From: Paenibacillus aestuarii
GTDB taxonomy: Bacteria; Bacillota; Bacilli; Paenibacillales; NBRC-103111
Length of the DNA: 61,680 nucleotides
Assembly: GCF_027789125.1 (NCBI RefSeq)
Contig: NZ_JAQFVF010000046.1
Location: forward strand, 1 to 61,680
Reading direction: 5' to 3'
This document shows, in pieces, positions 36,016 to 43,864 of this stretch. The position numbers were made by a program, and so were the translations under genes. The stretch's first letter is position 1. Each line of letters begins with the position of its first letter. Below the pieces are notes generated by a model. That model did not search any database, was not told where the DNA came from, and was given only the letters and a program-made list of their open reading frames with translations.

Positions 36016-36488
36016 TCCAAGTCTTATTCGTATGTTTGGGCAACATTTGCCGCTCCCCTATGGCTGAGGCGGTGTTCCGCCATAAAGTCAAACAAGCAGG
36101 TCTGGAAGGCGTCATCGTCGTGGATTCCGCGGGCACGGGGGATTGGCATACGGGCGAACGGCCGCATCATGGAACGCGAAAGATTTTGGATCAATATGGC
36201 ATTGATCACCAAAGTCTCAGAGCGAGACAGGTCAAGTCGCAGGACTTCGAGCAATTTACTTATATCATCGCCATGGATGACAGCAACGTGAGGAATTTGC
36301 AGAGCTTTGCGCCAGATCGGGATAAGCAGAACGCAGAAGTACGCAAGCTGTTGGAGTTCGCGCCGAGCCGCGGCGTGCGTGATGTGCCGGATCCTTATTA
36401 TACCGGCAATTTCCAGGAAGTGTACGAGATGGTGGAGGAGAGCTGTGACAGGCTGCTCGCCTACATTCGGGAAGCGCAGGGAATCTAG
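36012..36488 (+). CDS. Low-molecular-weight protein tyrosine phosphatase
   Basis: The 158-residue protein starts with the LMW-PTP active site CLGNICRSP (residues 7-15) and has the general acid in the loop DVPDPYY near residue 133. Similar B. subtilis proteins (YwlE, YfkJ) act on phospho-arginine or phospho-tyrosine; residue 12, which helps discriminate them, is an isoleucine (NICRS), which fits tyrosine-type enzymes, but this is tentative. It is coupled to the ATPase gene upstream. Confidence 0.9.
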   Translation: MIQVLFVCLGNICRSPMAEAVFRHKVKQAGLEGVIVVDSAGTGDWHTGERPHHGTRKILDQYGIDHQSLRARQVKSQDFEQFTYIIAMDDSNVRNLQSFAPDRDKQNAEVRKLLEFAPSRGVRDVPDPYYTGNFQEVYEMVEESCDRLLAYIREAQGI

Positions 36489-36501
36489 CCGCGATAAATC
36501 A

Positions 36502-36541
36502 AAAGCAGCTTTGAAAAGTTTACACTTTTCAAAGCTGCTTT
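36502..36541. terminator. Bidirectional terminator
   Basis: Perfect 18-bp stem (36502-36519/36524-36541) with a TTAC loop and A/T ends, between convergent genes at 36488 and 36546. Confidence 0.85.
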
Positions 36542-36545
36542 GTCG

Positions 36546-36953
36546 TTAATTGGATTGAAAAGACATTAAGCCAAGCTTGCTTCCGCATTCAGCGATTGCG
36601 CTTAAAACTTCGCGGTGAATCGGAATGATGACATCGGTCGCGCCTAACTGAAAGATGCCGCTGCGGTTATGCATCGTCGCGGCATGTACGTAGATCCGGT
36701 AATGGTCGGAGCCTGGCGACAGATGGGTGGATTCTTGCCCGACAGCGCGCGAGCTGGTAAAGGAAATCCGCTTCAGCGCGGAGTTATCAAAAGGGAGGAT
36801 ACTAATAATGTCCTCCAGTTTAAAAAAATAATTGACGTGGGGCTTATGCAGAATTAACTCTTGCGTCGTGACCGTGAGACCGTAGTCTCTTTTCTTATGC
36901 GACATCTTAAGTTCGCCTTCAAAGTATTTGATCTGGATAAAATCTGGATTCAT
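36546..36953 (-). CDS. Hypothetical protein
   Basis: One of the few minus-strand genes. The 135 residues match no family I recognise; they alternate short strands (YGLTVTTQELILHKPHVNYFFKLEDIISILPF), which suggests a small beta-rich, perhaps PH-like, fold. No signal or membrane segment. A strong ribosome binding site (AAGGAGG, reading minus) precedes the ATG at 36953, which supports expression. Confidence 0.75.
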   Translation of the reverse strand: MNPDFIQIKYFEGELKMSHKKRDYGLTVTTQELILHKPHVNYFFKLEDIISILPFDNSALKRISFTSSRAVGQESTHLSPGSDHYRIYVHAATMHNRSGIFQLGATDVIIPIHREVLSAIAECGSKLGLMSFQSN

Positions 36954-37154
36954 TGCCGTAGTCCTCCTTCACAATACCTTGATGCATGCTTGTCTAAACA
37001 GAATAACATAGTTCGGGACGGTTGTTAATGTTTGTGCAGCTGGAACGAAAAGTAAAAAAAGACGGATGGGCAAGATGGGCGCTGCGCGTTATAATATAAG
37101 AAAAGTGACTGCAAGCGTTTACAACATGCGGGTTGAAAACGGGGAGCGATGATC

Positions 37155-37319
37155 ATGAAGGTGTGCTCACAGGTTTGCGGTGTTGTCTTTGATCCGATGG
37201 AAGAGGATTATGTGGATGTGTGTGAACATTGTGAGTTGAAACAGGATACCCACGATGAGGAGCAGGAACCGAGTTATTATATGGGCGCTTGCGGACTAAT
37301 CATCGATTACTTGCTTTGA
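37155..37319 (+). CDS. Cys-rich small protein, 54 residues
   Basis: A short gene not covered by long-ORF criteria. ATG 37155 is nine bases after GGGGAG and the frame ends at TGA 37317-37319. The protein MKVCSQVCGVVFDPMEEDY.. has CxxxC near the N-terminus, CEHC at about residues 24-27 and a further Cys near residue 47, with an acidic middle. The cysteine pattern suggests metal binding. TATAAT at 37090-37095 may be its -10. It lies directly upstream of the second 2-oxoacid oxidoreductase, but no functional link is proven. Confidence 0.6.
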   Translation: MKVCSQVCGVVFDPMEEDYVDVCEHCELKQDTHDEEQEPSYYMGACGLIIDYLL

Positions 37320-37345
37320 CGTTGGACCCGCAAGCTAAAAAACTG

Positions 37346-37373
37346 TTGCTTACCAGAATTTTCTTGTTACAAT
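37346..37373 (+). promoter_or_regulatory. Promoter of the second oxidoreductase operon
   Basis: TTGCTT at 37346-37351, 16-nt spacer, TACAAT at 37368-37373, 65 nt upstream of the first gene. Confidence 0.5.
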
Positions 37374-37438
37374 GGTAGTAGACTTACTATTCATACTATT
37401 CAATCTTGATGCAGTTCATTGTTGAAAGGAGACATGGA

Positions 37439-38449
37439 ATGGTAACTTTGCCCAAAATTAACGATCTCGGTTTTTTCGAGATTAGGCTGGAATCTATCGG
37501 TGGTTTAGGCGCGAACCTTGCGGGTAAAATGCTTGCAGAAGCAGGCGTTGTCGGGGTCGGATTAAACGGGGTAAGCTTTTCTTCCTACGGTTCGGAGAAG
37601 AAGGGCTCAGCGGTCAAGGCACATATCCGATTCTGTGATATGAACACCAATATTCGGGATACGTCTCCCGTTGAACGGCCGCATGTTGTAGGCGTGTTTC
37701 ATGAGTCCCTATCCAAAACAGTCAACGTAATCAGCGGAATCTATGAAGACAGTACGGTTCTCGTCAATTCAACCAAAACACCTGATGAGCTCAGGGAAAA
37801 GATGAAACTCAAGGGCGGTACAATTGCCGTGATTGATGCCATCGGCATTTCGCTCGAGGAGAAGAACCGGGTGAACATGGCGATGCTTGGCGCGTTGTTC
37901 CGCTTATGTACGTTTCTCGACCCTGAAGTGATGAAAGGCGTCATCCGCAAGTCGTTGGAAAAGAAATATCCACAAGCGGTTGCCCCTGCATTACGCACCT
38001 TTGAACGCGGTTACAATGAAGTGCAGTTCCAAACGTATGCGCTTCCAGAAGGGGAAACGATGCCGGATTTCGTGCGCTTTGACACGCCAGTGCTCGGTTA
38101 TGCAACACAACCGATGGGCGGCGTTATTACGAACCCGGGGAATAGCATACTGAAAGATTTGAGCATTTCGCGGGCCGGTATGATGCCGCACTTTCACGAG
38201 GATAAGTGCATCCACTGCGCATCGTGCGATAATGTGTGTCCGGACTTTTGTTTCGTCTGGGATGAGCAGCCGGATAAGAAGGGCCGCCCCCAAATGTTTC
38301 TTCAAGGCATTGACTATCAATACTGCAAGGGCTGCTTGAAGTGTGTCCAAGCCTGCCCGACGGAAGCGTTGTCGGGCGAACGGGAAGTAGATGGATACGC
38401 GGACGCACATCGCATGCCTCATCGATTTCATCTAGCGGTAAACTCTTAA
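37439..38449 (+). CDS. 2-oxoacid:acceptor oxidoreductase, gamma plus ferredoxin domains
   Basis: The 336-residue protein fuses a gamma domain (about 8-200; ESIGGLGANLAGKMLAEAG) with a C-terminal 8-iron ferredoxin (delta) domain (about 250-320) holding CIHCASCDNVCPD and CKGCLKCVQACPT. It should pass electrons from the thiamine centre of the next gene product to an outside carrier. ATG 37439 is seven bases after AGGAG; the longer TTG reading is rejected. It forms an operon with the alpha-beta fusion 42 nt downstream. Substrate unknown; pyruvate or another 2-oxoacid. Confidence 0.88.
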   Translation: MVTLPKINDLGFFEIRLESIGGLGANLAGKMLAEAGVVGVGLNGVSFSSYGSEKKGSAVKAHIRFCDMNTNIRDTSPVERPHVVGVFHESLSKTVNVISGIYEDSTVLVNSTKTPDELREKMKLKGGTIAVIDAIGISLEEKNRVNMAMLGALFRLCTFLDPEVMKGVIRKSLEKKYPQAVAPALRTFERGYNEVQFQTYALPEGETMPDFVRFDTPVLGYATQPMGGVITNPGNSILKDLSISRAGMMPHFHEDKCIHCASCDNVCPDFCFVWDEQPDKKGRPQMFLQGIDYQYCKGCLKCVQACPTEALSGEREVDGYADAHRMPHRFHLAVNS

Positions 38450-38491
38450 ATGTAAAGAGGATATTCGAGGGAGAAGGGTGGAACTAACGAA

Positions 38492-40795
38492 ATGGCAGTA
38501 GATATGAAGAGGGAATTCGGGCAGGCTCAAGTAGAGCAACGCATCGTGTATGAATCAGGCAACGAGATGGCTGCTTATGCCGCTCATCAAATTAATTATC
38601 ATATTATGGGATATTTCCCCATTTCTCCGTCGACCGAGGTTGCGCAATTTCTCGATCTGATGAAGACGAACGGCCAGCACGACATCGTCCTGATTCCAGC
38701 AGACGGAGAGCACGGATCTGCGGGGGTCTGTTATGGGGCTTCGACCGCTGGCGGCCGCGTATTCAACGCGACTAGCGCCAACGGTTATTTGTATATGCTG
38801 GAACAAATGCCTGTGCAATCAGGAACTCGTTTTCCCATGGTTATGAACTTGGTATGCCGCTCCGTATCGGGGCCGCTTGACATTCACGGCGATCATTCCG
38901 ACCTGTATTACGCGCTGAACACAGGCTGGCCGATCTTGATGTGCCGCGATCCGCAGGCCGTCTATGACATGAATCTGATGGCGCTCAAACTGGCTGAAGA
39001 TCCTGCTGTACGCTTACCAGTCCTAGTGGCATCGGACGGATACTTCACATCGCACCAGAAGCGCCGCGTACAAACGTTCGCACACCGCGAAGATGTGCAC
39101 GCCTTCATCGGTGAACAGCCGAAGGGCTTCGCGGATACGCTCGACCGCAACCACCCTATCACGGTGGGACCGTACATGAACGAACCGGATTATATCAATA
39201 ACTGCTATCAGCAGTCGATGGCGATGTACAAGGCCGAGGAAGTATTCGACCGCATTCGCCAGGAATATGCCGACTTAACCGGCCGCGACTATCCGATCCT
39301 CGATTTGTATCGGATGGACGATGCCGAAGTGGCCGTATTCCTTATGAATTCCGCCTCCGAGATCATTAAGGACGTCGTCGATCAGCTGCGCGAGAAAGGC
39401 ATCAAAGCCGGCTCTATCGCGCCGAATATGATTCGTCCGTTCCCGGCGAAGCACATTGCTGAGGCGCTGCGTAATGTGAAGGCGATCACTGTTGGCGATC
39501 GCGCTGATTCTTACGGCGGCCATGGCGGGAACATGGTCAATGAAATCAAGGCGGCGCTGTTCACTCACGGGAACCGCGATACGCTCGTCATCAGCCGTGT
39601 CTACGGCTTAGGCGGCAAGGACTTTTATGCCGAGGATGGGCATAACCTGTTCCAATTCGCCATCGATGCGATGCAAAGCGGTACCATCGAGGTGCCATTC
39701 GATTACTACGGGCACACCCCCGGCGATCCGACTAAGGCTCCGAAGCGGGTGCTGAATCCGATGAAATATGAAGACCTGAAGACAGGTCTGATTACCGTTA
39801 CACCTGACGAAACTTCCGGCAAGCTGAACGTGCGCATCCCACCGCTGCGTTCCTTGACGAAGAAACCGAAGCGGATCGCTCCAGGGCATGGTGCATGTCC
39901 AGGCTGTGGGATCTTCTCCGGTCTGGAGCTGTTCTTCAAAGGCATCGAAGGCGATATCGTCGCCCTGTTCCATACGGGCTGTGCGATGGTCGTCACAACT
40001 GGCTATCCGTATTCGGCGCATAAAGCGACGTACATCCATAACTTGTTCCAAAACGGAGCAGCAACGCTATCCGGCGTCGTAGAGATGTTCTGGGAGCGCA
40101 AGCGTCGGGGCGAGCTCGATCATTTGAACTTGCCGGACAATTTCACCTTTGTCATGATCACCGGCGACGGGGGCATGGATATCGGCATGGGGCCGGCGAT
40201 CGGTGCAGCGCTGCGTAACCATAAAATGATTATCCTCGAGTATGATAACGAGGGATATATGAATACAGGCGCGCAGTTGTCTTATTCGACGCCGATGGGC
40301 CATCGGACGTCCACGTCCAACGTCGGCAAGAAGCAAGGCGGCAAGATGTTCCATCACAAAGACACTGCGCAAATCATGGCGGCGACGCATATCCCTTATG
40401 TATTCACCGGATCTGAGGCGTTCCCGCAAGACCTGGTGAAGAAAGCGGCCAAGGCGCAGTGGTACGCGCAGCATGAGGGTATGGTGTACGGCAAAATCCT
40501 GATCGCGTGCCCGCTGAACTGGCTGTCTGACGACCAGGAAGGGTCCAACATCGTCGGCGCTGCCGTAGATTCTTGCTTCTTCCCGCTCTATGAAGTTGAG
40601 CACGGGGTGACGACGCTCACTTACAATCCGGAAGAAAAGAGCAAGAAAGTGCCGCTCTCCAGCTGGCTGAAAACGATGGGCAAAACGAAGCATTTGACGA
40701 AACCGGAATACGAAGAGTCGCTCAAATCGTTTGAAACCGAAGTGGAGCGCCGCTGGAATATATTGAAAGCGAAGCATGAGAATCCGTACTTATAA
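38492..40795 (+). CDS. 2-oxoacid:acceptor oxidoreductase, alpha-beta fusion
   Basis: The 767 residues join an alpha/PYR domain (about 15-420; PISPSTEVAQFL near 45) to a beta/PP domain (about 450-720) with cluster cysteines in GACPGCG near 468 and the thiamine-diphosphate motif GDGGMDIGMG near 557. Together with the gamma-delta protein upstream it makes a complete ferredoxin oxidoreductase in two genes. This split differs from korAB. The closest role may be a pyruvate or indolepyruvate-type enzyme; I cannot decide from sequence. ATG 38492 has a GAGAAGG site. Confidence 0.88.
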   Translation: MAVDMKREFGQAQVEQRIVYESGNEMAAYAAHQINYHIMGYFPISPSTEVAQFLDLMKTNGQHDIVLIPADGEHGSAGVCYGASTAGGRVFNATSANGYLYMLEQMPVQSGTRFPMVMNLVCRSVSGPLDIHGDHSDLYYALNTGWPILMCRDPQAVYDMNLMALKLAEDPAVRLPVLVASDGYFTSHQKRRVQTFAHREDVHAFIGEQPKGFADTLDRNHPITVGPYMNEPDYINNCYQQSMAMYKAEEVFDRIRQEYADLTGRDYPILDLYRMDDAEVAVFLMNSASEIIKDVVDQLREKGIKAGSIAPNMIRPFPAKHIAEALRNVKAITVGDRADSYGGHGGNMVNEIKAALFTHGNRDTLVISRVYGLGGKDFYAEDGHNLFQFAIDAMQSGTIEVPFDYYGHTPGDPTKAPKRVLNPMKYEDLKTGLITVTPDETSGKLNVRIPPLRSLTKKPKRIAPGHGACPGCGIFSGLELFFKGIEGDIVALFHTGCAMVVTTGYPYSAHKATYIHNLFQNGAATLSGVVEMFWERKRRGELDHLNLPDNFTFVMITGDGGMDIGMGPAIGAALRNHKMIILEYDNEGYMNTGAQLSYSTPMGHRTSTSNVGKKQGGKMFHHKDTAQIMAATHIPYVFTGSEAFPQDLVKKAAKAQWYAQHEGMVYGKILIACPLNWLSDDQEGSNIVGAAVDSCFFPLYEVEHGVTTLTYNPEEKSKKVPLSSWLKTMGKTKHLTKPEYEESLKSFETEVERRWNILKAKHENPYL

Positions 40796-40810
40796 CATAT
40801 TGATTCGAGC

Positions 40811-40844
40811 AAGCACGCTCTCCCCCGCGGTGAGCGTGCTTTTA
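40811..40844 (+). terminator. Terminator after the second oxidoreductase operon
   Basis: Perfect 10-bp stem AAGCACGCTC/GAGCGTGCTT (40811-40820/40832-40841) and Ts. Confidence 0.85.
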
Positions 40845-40861
40845 TGAATGGAGGAAAGCGC

Positions 40862-41149
40862 ATGCCTTATGTGCTCAAGCATAGCGGTATTCATCAGATT
40901 TTGACTAGCCGGTTAGTAAATCATTATGGGTTAACGTATTATGGCGTGAAATTTTGGGAGGGCGTTGACGAGGCGGAAGCGCAGAAACAGCAAACATTAG
41001 CTTTGGCTGGGGAAATGGATGCGGACGTTTGGGAAATCATGGAGCTGGAGGAAGGGGAAATGAAGCTTTGCAATGTGAGATTGCGGAATGATCCCGCTTA
41101 TCAGCTCTTTTGGAATGAAGCCCGCAAACCGGAAGTCAGGAAAAGTTAG
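40862..41149 (+). CDS. Hypothetical protein, 95 residues
   Basis: Unrecognised. ATG 40862 follows GGAGGAAAG directly after the terminator. The product is acidic in its middle third (WEGVDEAEAQ, WEIMELEEGEMK) with no signal peptide, membrane span or metal motif. It lacks an evident promoter between terminator and start, so it may depend on read-through. Confidence 0.65.
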   Translation: MPYVLKHSGIHQILTSRLVNHYGLTYYGVKFWEGVDEAEAQKQQTLALAGEMDADVWEIMELEEGEMKLCNVRLRNDPAYQLFWNEARKPEVRKS

Positions 41150-41239
41150 GTTTTGTAAAAATTACCATGATGTCAATAGGCGCAAGGACATGTACGCAAA
41201 AAAGCGTTCGACAAGATTTGCATCTATGCGCCTATTTTC

Positions 41240-41263
41240 GCCGATACCCCCTCAAATTATAAT
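41240..41263 (+). promoter_or_regulatory. Promoter region upstream of riboswitch
   Basis: TATAAT at 41258-41263 is a good -10 with a poor -35. GCCGATAC at 41240-41247 resembles the sigma-D -10 GCCGATAT, but no TAAA -35 is seen. TTGTCGAA (minus strand, 41207-41214) is a core Spo0A-type match further upstream. Confidence 0.4.
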
Positions 41264-41295
41264 AGAGCTACGATTCAAAAATAACTGTTCAATCA

Positions 41296-41386
41296 CATCG
41301 ATAAAGGCAAACCATGCGAAAGCATGGGACGCAAAGCTACAGGGGCTCTCGCGACTCAATTGCAGTGCCAGCCAGCTGCCGAAAGC
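41296..41386 (+). ncRNA. Cyclic-di-GMP riboswitch, GEMM-I class
   Basis: The core GGCAAACC, hairpin CATGCGAAAGCATG (GAAA tetraloop), GGGACGCAAAGC and the downstream stem ending GCCAGCCAGCTGCCG follow the GEMM-I consensus closely. The class binds cyclic di-GMP. It lies in the 5' leader of the SH3/NlpC-P60 gene, about 150 nt before its start, with a terminator-like hairpin between. Confidence 0.9.
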
Positions 41387-41402
41387 GAATGAGTGTAAGA
41401 TG

Positions 41403-41436
41403 GGGACCCCAGCTCATAGCTGCGGGTTATTTTTGT
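41403..41436 (+). terminator. Riboswitch expression platform hairpin
   Basis: ACCCcAGCT-CAT-AGCTgcGGGT forms an interrupted hairpin followed by TATTTTTG. GGGG just before it could pair alternatively with CCCC, giving an antiterminator choice. Which state cyclic di-GMP favours is not decidable here. Confidence 0.55.
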
Positions 41437-41538
41437 GTGACAGCACGGAGGTGTCCGAACGAGAAAACAATGATCTGTCTCTCAGCTTACATAACCGTCT
41501 AACAACTAAGAAATTTTACACCAAAGGAGAACATGACG

Positions 41539-42492
41539 ATGAAAAAATGGACAATGATTGTTTTTGTAATGATGCTTGCGCTTGTCAGTATTCTGCCTGC
41601 AGCTGCAATGGCTGCCGATGGGGCAGTAACCAAAGGGCAGATCGTGGCGGGGGTTAGCTTCCGAGATCAGCCTAACACTTCCAGCAATGTCATTCGGATG
41701 CTGAAGACGAATGAGATCGTGACGGTTACTAAAATGGTCACGAACAACTGGTACCAAATTCAAGACGCGCAAGGCGTTGCTGGATACGTATCGACGAGTG
41801 CCAAATACATAAACATTATTAGTAACGCAAAAATCATTTACGGTGTGAACTTCCGTACGGCCCCAGCATCGGATAGTACGTCCAAAGTGATCCGCATGCT
41901 CAGTAAAGGCGAAGAAGTGCTCGTACTGGCGAAGGTTAATGACAGTTGGTACAAAGCTAAAGATGCTAACGGTACCGTTGGCTATGTGAGCACTGGCAGC
42001 AAGTACATGGTGACGGATTTCACCGTAGTTATTCCGGATATGCCGCTAGCTGATGAGGTTGAAGCTGTTATTGATGCTGGCATGAACTACCTCGGAACAC
42101 CATATGAGTTCGGATCCGACCGCAATGATCCGACAACGTTCGATTGCTCCGATTTTACGCAAACCGCTTTCTGGGACGCGCTTCATTTCAGCATTCCAAG
42201 CGATTCTGCAGCACAAGGGACTTATGTTCAATCATTAGGACCGATCGTAACGGATTGGACGAAGCTCAAACGTGGCGATTTGATGTTCTTTAGTTCGTAT
42301 AAAGGGTCCAAAGCATCTGACTATGCGGGCATGAACCCGCTGAAGGAAGCAATCACGCATGTGGGCATTTATTTAGGTGACGGCAACGTCTTGCATACGT
42401 ACTCGGTGGATTCCGGTGGTGTGCGCATCGATTCGATTGCTGGCAAGCAGTGGGAAAACCGTTTCTTGTATGGCGGAAGTGTTTTACGTTAA
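41539..42492 (+). CDS. Secreted SH3-domain NlpC/P60 endopeptidase
   Basis: Cell-wall DL-endopeptidase of 317 residues. A signal peptide (about 1-28, ending near AMAADG) precedes two bacterial SH3 domains (about 30-90 and 95-158; each with GVxFRxxP) and a C-terminal NlpC/P60 domain (about 170-317) with catalytic cysteine in TFDCSDFTQ near 203, histidine in THVGIYLG and a third polar site in LHTYS. ATG 41539 is nine bases after AAAGGAG; ATG 41533 is too close. Control by the cyclic-di-GMP riboswitch ties wall remodelling to the motile/sessile switch. Confidence 0.93.
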   Translation: MKKWTMIVFVMMLALVSILPAAAMAADGAVTKGQIVAGVSFRDQPNTSSNVIRMLKTNEIVTVTKMVTNNWYQIQDAQGVAGYVSTSAKYINIISNAKIIYGVNFRTAPASDSTSKVIRMLSKGEEVLVLAKVNDSWYKAKDANGTVGYVSTGSKYMVTDFTVVIPDMPLADEVEAVIDAGMNYLGTPYEFGSDRNDPTTFDCSDFTQTAFWDALHFSIPSDSAAQGTYVQSLGPIVTDWTKLKRGDLMFFSSYKGSKASDYAGMNPLKEAITHVGIYLGDGNVLHTYSVDSGGVRIDSIAGKQWENRFLYGGSVLR

Positions 42493-42538
42493 GCAATGGT
42501 TCGATCATGAGGTTTTTGCCATATACTAGGTATAGGAG

Positions 42539-42570
42539 GCAGATGCTGCAGCCGGCATCTGCTTCTTCCT
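42539..42570 (+). terminator. Terminator after NlpC/P60 gene
   Basis: GCAGATGC/GCATCTGC stem (42539-42546/42555-42562) followed by TTCTTCC. Confidence 0.6.
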
Positions 42571-42599
42571 AGTTCTAAGCAGAAGGGAAGAACCGTTCG

Positions 42600-43193
42600 T
42601 TGAGACCATCATATGCCTATCACCCGTTGGAATTTCGGAATACGACTGAAAGCGGTCTTACCCTGGAGAACGTTCATGAACGAATCCTCCGTTTTATGGG
42701 GCTAGATCCTGCGGCCGTATACAAGTTTATTATCGGCACGGACTGCCAGGTGCACTCCGGTCATACGAAATTTATTACCGGCGTCGTTATTCAGCGAATG
42801 GGGAAGGGAGCATGGGCCTGCTACAGGCAGGTTATTGTGCCAAGAGCATTACGGTCCGTGAAGGAGAAGCTTTCTATGGAGACTGCACTCAGCGAGGAAA
42901 TTGCGACTTATTATGACGAGAGCAAGAGGCGGGACATGGAGAATATCGTGCTGCCGCATCTCTATCAAGGCGCGTCTCTGGATATGTTCATACATATTGA
43001 TGCCGGAGCTGATGAACACAGGAACCGCACGGCCAAATTCGTGCAGGAGATGGTCAGACGCGTAGAGTCCGTAGGGATGGTGGCCGTGATTAAGCCCGAT
43101 TGTTATGTGGCGTCTTCGTACGCGAACCGCTTTTCCAAGAAACCGTATAAGCTTGGATTACATGATCATGAGGTGACGGATGGCAGTTTATAA
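42600..43193 (+). CDS. ykuK: RNase H-like YkuK family protein
   Basis: Protein of 197 residues resembling the YkuK/DUF458 family, predicted to have an RNase H-like fold. Acidic motifs consistent with it are GTDCQVHSG (about 46-54) and HIDAGADEHRN (about 131-141). Function unknown. The only sensible start is TTG 42600, preceded at a distance of about ten bases by AAGGGA. It has its own terminator downstream. Confidence 0.75.
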   Translation: MRPSYAYHPLEFRNTTESGLTLENVHERILRFMGLDPAAVYKFIIGTDCQVHSGHTKFITGVVIQRMGKGAWACYRQVIVPRALRSVKEKLSMETALSEEIATYYDESKRRDMENIVLPHLYQGASLDMFIHIDAGADEHRNRTAKFVQEMVRRVESVGMVAVIKPDCYVASSYANRFSKKPYKLGLHDHEVTDGSL

Positions 43194-43202
43194 TTGGATA
43201 GA

Positions 43203-43256
43203 AACCATGAGCTTGGCTTGATCGGTAGATCAGTTGCAGCTGATGGTTTTTATTTT
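43203..43256 (+). terminator. Terminator after the YkuK-like gene
   Basis: Nested stems AACCAT/ATGGTT (43203-43208/43243-43248), AGCT pairs and TGATC/GATCA, followed by a T-rich tail. Confidence 0.65.
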
Positions 43257-43337
43257 TGTGCGATTTTTTAGCAGGAAATTGTGCAAAAGGCAGCGAAATT
43301 AATGCTCCATCTACAAATAAGGGAGGGGAGTCCGAGG

Positions 43338-43844
43338 ATGTCCCGTACGTTCGTAATTGAAGCTGTTATGTTGGCGATTCATGGCCAATTACTGGTGCCA
43401 GGGCGCCCAGTCACTTATGTCATCCCCTATTCGAGCATTCAAGAGTTGTATGAGCTACGTATCATCGATGAACCTATTATGGCGACTCCTGAGGATGACG
43501 GCTACGTGAAGCAGCGAATTGGGGAACTGCTGACCTTTTTCGAAGAATCCTTCAATAAAAAGAAAATTGAAAAGGCGTTGGCGATGCCATGGCGCAAAAG
43601 CCCGCCGTTGCCTATACATGAGAACGTAACGTTCCTCATTGTGAATGCGGTCGATAATGAGCAATATGGTGAGCGATTTGATCCGATTGAAACCGAGTTG
43701 ATTATGACGTCGATCAAAGAGCAAGCGGCTTTGCTGACCGACCAATTGGAGCTGCTGGAGCGGATTGTGGAGGCTGAACTGCCTGTGGAAGCGTTCGATG
43801 TGGAAGATTTTGAATATGCTGTCGATGGCGACTTTTTGGTGTAA
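43338..43844 (+). CDS. Hypothetical protein, 168 residues
   Basis: Not recognised. ATG 43338 follows GGGAGGGGAG; a longer reading from 43281 has no such site. The middle is basic (FNKKKIEKALAMPWRKS) and the C-terminus acidic (EAFDVEDFEYAVDGDF). No membrane span or signal. It is followed after 20 nt by a phosphotransferase gene and likely shares its transcript. Confidence 0.7.
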   Translation: MSRTFVIEAVMLAIHGQLLVPGRPVTYVIPYSSIQELYELRIIDEPIMATPEDDGYVKQRIGELLTFFEESFNKKKIEKALAMPWRKSPPLPIHENVTFLIVNAVDNEQYGERFDPIETELIMTSIKEQAALLTDQLELLERIVEAELPVEAFDVEDFEYAVDGDFLV

Positions 43845-43864
43845 GCGAAAGGGGATACGCGGCA

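Noticed and set aside
41088..41657. 189-residue ORF spanning the riboswitch
   Set aside because: It crosses the aptamer and the start of the NlpC/P60 gene in another frame and has no family character.
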